A DNA stretch of 49,876 nt. Source: Chitinophaga pinensis. GTDB taxonomy: Bacteria > Pseudomonadota > Gammaproteobacteria > Burkholderiales > SG8-41. The stretch spans positions 1-49,876 of the forward strand of contig CALQCM020000032.1 in NCBI GenBank assembly GCA_943329075.2. Direction: 5' to 3'. The notes below the pieces were generated by a model. It searched no databases, had not been told where the DNA came from, and saw only the letters and a program-made list of their open reading frames with translations. Position numbers and translations under genes: made by a program. Shown in pieces: positions 43,841 through 49,876 of this stretch. The first letter of the stretch is position 1. The number at the start of each line of letters is the position of its first letter.

Positions 43841-44774
43841 GCGTGGCCTCCTTCGTCTCGATGCCGCCGAGGATGCGCACTTCGCGCTCGAGCTCGATGG
43901 TGAATTTTTCACGCACCGCATTGGCCGCCAGTTCGATCAGCGCCTCGATGTCGGCGGCCGTCGCCCTGCCGCGGTTGACGATGAAATTGGCGTGCTTGTC
44001 GGAAATCATCGCGCCGCCGATGGCATGGCCCTTGAGTCCGCAGGCCTCGATCAGGCGCGCGGCGTGGTCGCCCGGCGGATTGCGGAACACCGAACCTGCA
44101 TTCGGCTGACTAAGCGGTTGCGCGGCGATGCGTTGTTCGAGCAACTGGCGGATGATCAAACGTGACTTGGCGGGGTCGCCCTTGGGCAGCTTGAAGCGCG
44201 CGGCCAGGAACCACTCTTCGCCGTCTTCCAGCAATGCAACGTGCCGGTAGCCGATGTCGTAATTGGCGCGCGTGCGCTGGCGCAGTTGTCCGTTGCGATC
44301 GACCGTCGTCACGCTCTCGACGATCTTCCAGGTTTCACCGCCGTAACAACCTGCATTCATCGCCAGCGCGCCGCCAATGGTGCCCGGAATGCCGGCCATG
44401 AATTCGGCGCCGCGACGCGCATGGTTGGCGGCAAAGCGCGCCAGCTTCGGACTCGACACGCCGGCCTCGGCATAAATGGCGCGGCCTTCAACACGGATTT
44501 CCTTGAGCACGCCGTGCGTGAAGATCACGGTGCCGCGGAAACCGTCGTCGCGCACCAGCAGATTGCTGCCCAATCCCACAAATACCAGCGGTTCGGTCGC
44601 CGGCGCCGCGGCGACGAAGGCGCACAGGTCATCCACATCGGCAGGCACATAAGCACGCGTGACACGACCACCGGCGCGCCAGCTGACGTGCCGCGCCATC
44701 GACTCGTCCAGACGCACCTCGCCGCGCAGTTCAACCGGCGGCTTGGCCATGCGCGCTGTGGGATGCTCGCTCAT
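43833..44774 (-). CDS. murB: UDP-N-acetylenolpyruvoylglucosamine reductase
   Basis: A FAD enzyme that reduces the enolpyruvyl group to make UDP-MurNAc, 313 residues from 44774. Landmarks are SWRAGGRVTRAYVPAD, LGSNLLVRDDGFRG, GIPGTIGGALAMNAGCYGGE with the catalytic region, and PNAGSVFRNPPGDHAARLIE with the active Ser. Starts at 44795 and 44780 are also in frame; 44774 is listed because it overlaps the micro-ORF stop as ATGA. None has a strong ribosome-binding site. It overlaps ddl by eight bases. Confidence 0.95.
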   Translation of the reverse strand: MSEHPTARMAKPPVELRGEVRLDESMARHVSWRAGGRVTRAYVPADVDDLCAFVAAAPATEPLVFVGLGSNLLVRDDGFRGTVIFTHGVLKEIRVEGRAIYAEAGVSSPKLARFAANHARRGAEFMAGIPGTIGGALAMNAGCYGGETWKIVESVTTVDRNGQLRQRTRANYDIGYRHVALLEDGEEWFLAARFKLPKGDPAKSRLIIRQLLEQRIAAQPLSQPNAGSVFRNPPGDHAARLIEACGLKGHAIGGAMISDKHANFIVNRGRATAADIEALIELAANAVREKFTIELEREVRILGGIETKEATHG

Positions 44775-44851
44775 GTCCATAACGGTTCCGCGCATGCCTG
44801 CATAAAAGCGGCGCCTGGCGTCAGCATGGTTTGATCGAAGCGGCGGCTCAT
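44771..44851 (-). CDS. Possible 26-codon micro-ORF between murC and murB
   Basis: This reading frame starts at an ATG that overlaps the murC stop (ATGA, 44851-44848) and ends at a TGA that overlaps an in-frame murB start (ATGA, 44774-44771). It encodes 26 residues ([10 protein letters not shown] and on to PLWT). No homology is recognised. Its value may lie in passing ribosomes from murC to murB by coupled termination and restart. It may also be chance. Confidence 0.35.
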   Translation of the reverse strand: MSRRFDQTMLTPGAAFMQACAEPLWT

Positions 44852-46263
44852 GCCCTGCCTCCGGTCGCCTGCGCCGCCAGCGTGCCGGCCAGCGTGCCGA
44901 TCGAACCCGCGCCCATTATCAGCACGACGTCGCCGTCCTTCACCACGCCGCTGATGGCGGCGGGAAAATCCACCGCCTGTTCGACGAAGATGGGTTCGAC
45001 CTTGCCGTTGACCCTTACAGCGCGCATCAACGCGCGGCCGTCGGCGGCAACGATCGGCGCTTCGCCGGCCGCATAGACTTCGGTGAGCAGCAGCACATCG
45101 ACGGTCGACAACACCTTGATGAAGTCCTCGAAGCAATCGCGTGTGCGCGTGTAGCGGTGCGGCTGGAACGCCAGCACGATGCGGCGTCCGGGAAAGGCGC
45201 CGCGCGCGGCGGCCAGCGTCGCCGCCATTTCGGCGGGGTGATGGCCGTAATCATCGATCAGGGTGTAACGGCCGCCCGCCGCAACCGGCAGATCACCGAA
45301 GCGCTGGAAGCGGCGACCGACGCCGCGGAATTCCGCCAGCGCCTTGACGATCGCCGTGTCCGCCGCGCCGACTTCCATGGCAATGGCAATCGCCGCCAGC
45401 GCATTGAGCACGTTGTGCGTGCCGGCAAGGTTCAGTGTCACGTCGAGATCGGCGAGCGCGTGGCCGTGCATGTCCTTGCGCACGACGCGAAAGTGCATGC
45501 GTCCGCCATCGGCTTTCACATCGACCGCGCGGATCTGCGCCGCCTCCGACAATCCGTAGGTCGTCACCGGCTTGGTCACCGCCGGCAGAATCTCGCGCAC
45601 GTTGGCGTCGTCGATGCACAACACGGCCGTGCCGTAGAACGGCAGGTGTTGCACGAAGTCGAGGAAGGCCTGGCGCAGCCGGCCGAAGTAGTGGCCGTAG
45701 GTCTCCATGTGGTCGGCGTCGATATTGGTCACCACCGCCAACACCGGCGAGAGATACAGGAACGAGGCATCCGACTCGTCCGCTTCGACGACGATGAATT
45801 CGCCGCTGCCGAGTTTGGCGTGCGAGCCGGCGGCTTCGAGGCGGCCGCCGATGACGAAGGTCGGATCCATGCCCGCCTCGGCCAGCACGCTCGCTATCAA
45901 ACTCGTCGTCGTGGTCTTGCCATGCGTGCCGGCCACCGCGATGCCCTGTTTGAGGCGCATCAACTCGGCCAGCATCATCGCGCGCGGCACCACCGGGATT
46001 TTGTGCGCACGCGCCGCCACCACTTCCGGGTTGTCTTCCTTGACCGCGCTCGAAATCACCACCGCATCGACCGCGGCGACGTTGTCCGCGGCGTGGCCCT
46101 TGGCGACCTTCGCGCCGAGGCTTTGCAGACGCAGCGTCGCCGCACCCTCGTTCAAATCGGAGCCGCTGACTTCAAAGCCGAGATTGAGCAGCACCTCGGC
46201 GATGCCGCTCATGCCCGAGCCGCCGATGCCCACGAAGTGCACTTTTTTGACTTTGTGCTTCAT
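44848..46263 (-). CDS. murC: UDP-N-acetylmuramate--L-alanine ligase
   Basis: Adds L-alanine to UDP-MurNAc with ATP, 471 residues. The N-terminal Rossmann motif is [20 protein letters not shown], the ATP loop is [15 protein letters not shown], and [15 protein letters not shown] carries substrate residues. The ATG at 46263 is chosen as it gives the standard N-terminus; the frame to 46320 adds residues from the inserted segment upstream. The usual direct murG-murC overlap is interrupted by 143 bases holding a second murC-like start. Its stop overlaps a micro-ORF before murB. Confidence 0.97.
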   Translation of the reverse strand: MKHKVKKVHFVGIGGSGMSGIAEVLLNLGFEVSGSDLNEGAATLRLQSLGAKVAKGHAADNVAAVDAVVISSAVKEDNPEVVAARAHKIPVVPRAMMLAELMRLKQGIAVAGTHGKTTTTSLIASVLAEAGMDPTFVIGGRLEAAGSHAKLGSGEFIVVEADESDASFLYLSPVLAVVTNIDADHMETYGHYFGRLRQAFLDFVQHLPFYGTAVLCIDDANVREILPAVTKPVTTYGLSEAAQIRAVDVKADGGRMHFRVVRKDMHGHALADLDVTLNLAGTHNVLNALAAIAIAMEVGAADTAIVKALAEFRGVGRRFQRFGDLPVAAGGRYTLIDDYGHHPAEMAATLAAARGAFPGRRIVLAFQPHRYTRTRDCFEDFIKVLSTVDVLLLTEVYAAGEAPIVAADGRALMRAVRVNGKVEPIFVEQAVDFPAAISGVVKDGDVVLIMGAGSIGTLAGTLAAQATGGRA

Positions 46264-46406
46264 ACGTTTATATCCAGACGCGTCGTATCGACGGCTGACG
46301 TCACTCGCGGCCGCGCGCATCCCGCGCTGCGCGCGGGCCCCTGCTCACTGCTCGTGCCGGTCCCACCCATGCCCACAAAATGCACTTTTTTGACTTTGTG
46401 CTTCAT
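46260..46406 (-). pseudogene. Diverged copy of the murC start in a 48-codon ORF
   Basis: Starting at ATG 46406, which overlaps the murG stop as ATGA (46406-46403), this frame encodes [18 protein letters not shown], nearly the first 18 residues of MurC, then unrelated sequence. It stops at a TGA overlapping the true murC start as ATGA (46263-46260). The first 24 bases are identical to murC; later codons differ, partly synonymously. Two hairpins lie in the unrelated part: CGTCG/CGACG with loop TAT (46281-46293), and CCCGCG/CGCGGG (46321-46337). It may relay ribosomes from murG to murC, or be a fossil of a duplication or repeat insertion. Confidence 0.65.
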
Positions 46407-47470
46407 GCCGCCAGCCTCATGCATTCGTCGGCAACGCTTTGCGTTGCATCCGGTTTGGCGACGCTGCGCGCCTTGGTCGCCATCTCGAGCAGCGCATCGC
46501 GGTTGAGTGCGCGCAACAACTCGGCCAGTTTCTGCGGCGTCAGTTCATGCTGCGGGATCAGCACCGCGGCGCCGCACTCGGACAGGAACCGTGCGTTGTG
46601 CGTTTGATGATCGTCAACCGCATGCGGGAACGGCACCAGCACGCTGGCGATGCCGGCGGCGGCGAGCTCGGCAATCGTCGATGCGCCGGCGCGGCAGATG
46701 ATCAAATCCGATTCCGCGTATTGCACCGCCATGTTGTCGATGAAGGGCAGCAACTGCGCCTCGACCCCGGCGTCGCGATAATATTTTTCGACTGCGGCCA
46801 GATGACGCGCGCCCGATTGATGCGTGACCTGCGGACGGTCGGCCGGCGGAATCAACGCCAGCGCCTGCGGCACCGTGCTGTTTAACGCCTGCGCACCGAG
46901 GCTGCCACCGATCACCGTCAAACGCAGCGGGCCGCTACGGCCGGCATAACGCTGCGCCGGCGCCGCCAGCGCGGCGATGTCGCGGCGCACCGGATTGCCG
47001 GTCCAGACACCGCGCTTCGCAGCAAACGCATCGGGAAATCCGGCGAGTACACGGTCGGCGATTTTTGCGAGCACGCGATTGGCGAGCCCGGCGACGGAAT
47101 TCTGCTCGTGGATCGCCAGCGGACGATTGAACAGCGCGGCCATCATGCCGCCCGGAAACGACACATAACCACCCATGCCGAGCACGACGTTCGGCCGGTG
47201 CACGAATAGCGCGTACGCGCTCTGCCAGAAGGCGACCAGCAGTTGCAGCGGCAGCAACACGGCGCGCAACAACCCCTTGCCACGCACGCCGCTCATATTG
47301 ATCCACGCCATGGTGTAACCACGCGGCGCCACCAGTGTGGCCTCCATGCCCGCCTTCGCGCCAAGCCAGACGATGTCCCAGCCGCGCGCCTGCAGGTTTT
47401 CCGCGACGGCGAGCGCGGGGAAAATGTGTCCGCCGGTGCCGCCGGCCATGATCATGATGGTCCGGCTCAT
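46403..47470 (-). CDS. murG: Peptidoglycan lipid II glycosyltransferase MurG
   Basis: A peripheral membrane glycosyltransferase, 355 residues, that adds GlcNAc to lipid I, forming lipid II. Landmarks are [19 protein letters not shown], the second glycine loop [12 protein letters not shown] and [22 protein letters not shown] with the UDP-GlcNAc residues. The start at 47470 overlaps the ftsW stop by ATGA; a longer frame to 47941 lies within ftsW. Its stop overlaps the micro-ORF that copies the murC start. Confidence 0.98.
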   Translation of the reverse strand: MSRTIMIMAGGTGGHIFPALAVAENLQARGWDIVWLGAKAGMEATLVAPRGYTMAWINMSGVRGKGLLRAVLLPLQLLVAFWQSAYALFVHRPNVVLGMGGYVSFPGGMMAALFNRPLAIHEQNSVAGLANRVLAKIADRVLAGFPDAFAAKRGVWTGNPVRRDIAALAAPAQRYAGRSGPLRLTVIGGSLGAQALNSTVPQALALIPPADRPQVTHQSGARHLAAVEKYYRDAGVEAQLLPFIDNMAVQYAESDLIICRAGASTIAELAAAGIASVLVPFPHAVDDHQTHNARFLSECGAAVLIPQHELTPQKLAELLRALNRDALLEMATKARSVAKPDATQSVADECMRLAA

Positions 47471-48627
47471 AGATTGACGCCCCGCATGAGCTGCCGATTT
47501 TCCCAGTCGACCCGCAACAGCACAGCCAGCGCGCAACAATTCGCGGCGATGCCGCTGCCGCCGAACGACAGCAAGGGCAGCGTCAGGCCCTTGGTCGGCA
47601 ACACTCCCATGTTCACACCCATGTTGATGAGGGTCTGCACACCGAGCCAGATACCGATGCCCTGCGCCACCAGCGCGGGGAAATGCCGCTCGAGTTGCGC
47701 GGCCTGGCGGCCGATCGCAAACGCGCGCGCGACGATGAACGAAAACGCCAGTATCACCATCAGCACGCCGATAAAACCGAGTTCCTCGGCGATCACCGCA
47801 AGCAGGAAATCGGTGTGCGCCTCCGGCAGATAAAACAATTTCTCGACGCTGGCACCGAGTCCGACGCCCAGCCATTCGCCGCGCCCGAACGCGATCAGGG
47901 CGTGCGACAACTGGTAGCCCTTGCCGAAAGGATCGGCCCACGGGTCCATGAACCCGGCCACACGCTGCAAACGATAGGGCGACAGCCAGATCAACAGCAC
48001 GAAGCCGACCAGCAGCAACGCGATCAACCCGGCAAACAGACGCCAGTTCATGCCACCCAGAAACAAAATGCCCATCGCGATTACGGTGATCACCGCGAAC
48101 GCGCCGAAATCGGGTTCGCGCAATAACAGTCCGCCGACCAGCAGCATGACGATGAACATCGGCAGGAAACCTTTTTTCAGGCTGTGCATATCCGCTGATT
48201 TGCGCACCGTGTAGTCAGCGGCGTAAATCACCGCAAACAGCTTCATGACTTCCGACGGCTGGAAGTTGACGACGAAGAGCGACAGCCAGCGCTGACTGCC
48301 GTTGACCTCGCGGCCGACGCCGGGCACCAGCACCAGCATGAGCAGAGCGACGCCGAGCATGAACAGATAGAGCGCGCCCTTCTGCCAGACGACCAGCGGA
48401 AACTGGAAGGCCGCCACCGCCAGCACGAAACTGACCATCAGGTAAGCGCAATGCCGGATCAGAAAATAGGCCGACTGCTGGCCGGTCGCGCGACTGCCTT
48501 CGGCGATGGCAATTGACGACGAGTACACCATCACCAGTCCCAGCGCGAGCAGGAGCCCTGCCGCCCAGATCAGGGCGAAATCATAGTCGGCGGCCACCTT
48601 GCGGCCTTTGACGTCGCTATAGAACAT
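47467..48627 (-). CDS. ftsW: Peptidoglycan glycosyltransferase FtsW
   Basis: A SEDS-family polymerase for septal peptidoglycan with about ten membrane segments, 386 residues from 48627. [23 protein letters not shown] and [21 protein letters not shown] are signatures; the catalytic Asp is in that last segment. [13 protein letters not shown] lies near the C-terminus. The ATG at 48627 follows GGCGGA; an ATG at 48645 would overlap murD by 14 bases. It is coupled to murG by ATGA. Confidence 0.96.
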   Translation of the reverse strand: MFYSDVKGRKVAADYDFALIWAAGLLLALGLVMVYSSSIAIAEGSRATGQQSAYFLIRHCAYLMVSFVLAVAAFQFPLVVWQKGALYLFMLGVALLMLVLVPGVGREVNGSQRWLSLFVVNFQPSEVMKLFAVIYAADYTVRKSADMHSLKKGFLPMFIVMLLVGGLLLREPDFGAFAVITVIAMGILFLGGMNWRLFAGLIALLLVGFVLLIWLSPYRLQRVAGFMDPWADPFGKGYQLSHALIAFGRGEWLGVGLGASVEKLFYLPEAHTDFLLAVIAEELGFIGVLMVILAFSFIVARAFAIGRQAAQLERHFPALVAQGIGIWLGVQTLINMGVNMGVLPTKGLTLPLLSFGGSGIAANCCALAVLLRVDWENRQLMRGVNL

Positions 48628-48631
48628 GGCT

Positions 48632-49876
48632 TCAGTTCCGCCCATGACCGGCGCGCTTTCTCACCGCGCCGGCAAATACCTCGCCGCGGTGGTTGTAATT
48701 GCGGAACATGTCGAAACTCGCACAGGCCGGCGACAACAGCACGGCGTCACCGGCTTGCGCCCGCGCCTGCGCATGAGCAATCGCATCGTCCATATCGGTG
48801 GCATTGATGCACGGCACGCCGCAACCGTCGAGGGCTTGGGCGATAAGTCCGGCGTCGCGGCCAATCAGAATCACCGCGCGTGCGCGCTGCCGCACCGGTT
48901 CGCGCAGCGGCGCAAAATCCTGGCCCTTGCCGTCGCCGCCGGCGATCAGCACCACCGACTGCGTAAAGCCGCCAAGCGCGGCCACCGTCGAGCCAACGTT
49001 GGTGCCTTTGGAATCGTCGTAGTAGGTGACGCCGTCAATGACCTCGATTTTTTCGACGCGATGCGGCAGGCCTTTGAACGCGCGCAGCGCTTTCGCGATG
49101 GCCGCATCATTGATCCCGATGGCATGACAGAGTGCGCCGGCGGCCAATGCATTGGCCGCATTATGCAAACCGGCAACCGGCAGTTCCGCCAGCGGCAGCA
49201 GGGTCTGGCGGTTGCGCATCAGCACCGCGTCACCGGCGCTGCCGGCGATACCCCATTCCTGTTCGCCCTGCGGCGCATCGATGCCGAAACGATGCACGAT
49301 GCGCCCTGCAATCGCCATTCCCGCGCTGCAGGAATCGGCGCGGTTGAGTATCTGTGCGCCGTCGCCATTGAAGATGCGCTGCTTGGCGCGCGCGTAATCG
49401 GCGATACCGTCGTAGCGGTCGAGATGGTCTTCTGAAAGATTGAGCATCGCCGCCGCATCGGCGTTCAGGCCCGCCGTGCTCTCCAGCTGGAAACTCGACA
49501 GTTCAAGGACGAACACCTCAGGCACGGCGCCGCTGCGTTCGATGTCGTCGAGCGCCTCCAGCACCGGCGTGCCGATGTTGCCGGCGACCACCGTCCGCCG
49601 GCCGGCGGCGGCACAAATATCGCCGGCCATTTGCGTCACCGTGCTTTTGCCGTTGGTGCCGGTAATCGCAATCACCTGCGGTTGTGTTTTCATGCGCGGC
49701 AGCGCCTGCGCGAACAACTCGACATCGCCGACCACCGGCGTGCCGCGCTTGATGGCGGCCGCCACTGCCGGCGTGCGGCGGTCGATGCCCGGACTGATGG
49801 CGATGAGTTCGGCTTGCTGCACACTGGCCGCGGCGATGCCACCGCACTGGATGGCGACCTCCGGCAATTCGCGCGC
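48632..49876 (-). CDS. murD: UDP-MurNAc-Ala--D-glutamate ligase, 5' end cut
   Basis: The cytoplasmic ligase that adds D-glutamate to UDP-MurNAc-L-Ala. The window ends inside the gene: the first roughly 60 residues (the Rossmann start) are missing and the frame stays open to base 49876. Landmarks seen are SPGI near the start, [14 protein letters not shown] (ATP loop), [18 protein letters not shown] and [13 protein letters not shown]. Nothing suggests damage; the cut is an edge effect. It stops just before ftsW. Confidence 0.97.
   Translation of the reverse strand, partial: ARELPEVAIQCGGIAAASVQQAELIAISPGIDRRTPAVAAAIKRGTPVVGDVELFAQALPRMKTQPQVIAITGTNGKSTVTQMAGDICAAAGRRTVVAGNIGTPVLEALDDIERSGAVPEVFVLELSSFQLESTAGLNADAAAMLNLSEDHLDRYDGIADYARAKQRIFNGDGAQILNRADSCSAGMAIAGRIVHRFGIDAPQGEQEWGIAGSAGDAVLMRNRQTLLPLAELPVAGLHNAANALAAGALCHAIGINDAAIAKALRAFKGLPHRVEKIEVIDGVTYYDDSKGTNVGSTVAALGGFTQSVVLIAGGDGKGQDFAPLREPVRQRARAVILIGRDAGLIAQALDGCGVPCINATDMDDAIAHAQARAQAGDAVLLSPACASFDMFRNYNHRGEVFAGAVRKRAGHGRN

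Noticed and set aside
48632..49876. murD as a truncated pseudogene
   Set aside because: The missing N-terminus is due to the window edge; the frame is open to the last base and all visible motifs are intact.

Overview
The window is GC-rich (roughly 60%), densely coded, and looks chromosomal from a betaproteobacterium (Burkholderiales-like in the broad sense). The grounds are three Bug-type tripartite-tricarboxylate receptors, the order pilC-pilD-coaE-zapD-yacG, the run secA-argJ-DUF815 ATPase-Nudix/ThiE fusion, and a complete late dcw cluster (murD to ftsZ, then lpxC). Genus-level assignment is not possible from the sequence alone. No tRNA, rRNA, CRISPR array, insertion sequence or phage gene was seen. 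No gene-free stretch exceeds about 200 bases.

Layout. (1) 0-2.7 kb: plsY and folB diverge; xerD and ogt follow on the minus strand, convergent with folB. (2) 2.6-9.6 kb: a TAXI receptor with a fused TRAP permease, a VOC protein and a first Bug receptor on the minus strand, divergent from a beta-decarboxylating dehydrogenase and an enolase-superfamily dehydratase on the plus strand. (3) 9.8-19.3 kb: an eleven-gene minus-strand catabolic array. In transcription order it holds SuyA/UxaA-type small and large lyase subunits, a succinate-dehydrogenase-like iron-sulfur subunit, two membrane anchors, a Bug receptor, two class I fumarase subunits, an SDH-like flavoprotein, a second Bug receptor and an LDH2/MDH2-family dehydrogenase. 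It is interrupted by palindromic and heptanucleotide repeats. (4) 19.5-27 kb: a helical-repeat protein, the rpsP-rimM-trmD-rplS operon, ffh, ypjD and corB. (5) 27-31 kb: pilC, pilD, coaE, zapD, yacG. (6) 31-38.6 kb: Nudix-ThiE fusion, DUF815 ATPase, argJ, secA, an M23 peptidase, DciA and a small membrane protein. (7) 38.6-49.9 kb: lpxC, ftsZ, ftsA, ftsQ, ddl, murB, murC, murG, ftsW and murD, which is cut by the window end.

The catabolic region (2.6-19.3 kb) is the accessory part. It combines capture of small organic acids (TAXI-TRAP, three Bug receptors without TctA/TctB), a lyase, a hydratase, an SDH-like membrane complex and two 2-hydroxyacid dehydrogenases. This fits degradation of a C3-C5 hydroxy- or sulfo-acid that enters as pyruvate, fumarate or malate. 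The substrate is not established, and no transcription factor lies nearby. The SDH-like flavoprotein has Cys46 where the FAD-linking His sits in SdhA and FrdA, while its four catalytic residues are present.

The cell-wall and division part is orthodox in order and tightly coupled by stop/start overlaps. It shows one surprise: two micro-ORFs, at the murG-murC and murC-murB junctions, are each bounded by ATGA overlaps at both ends. The first begins with a diverged copy of the murC N-terminus.
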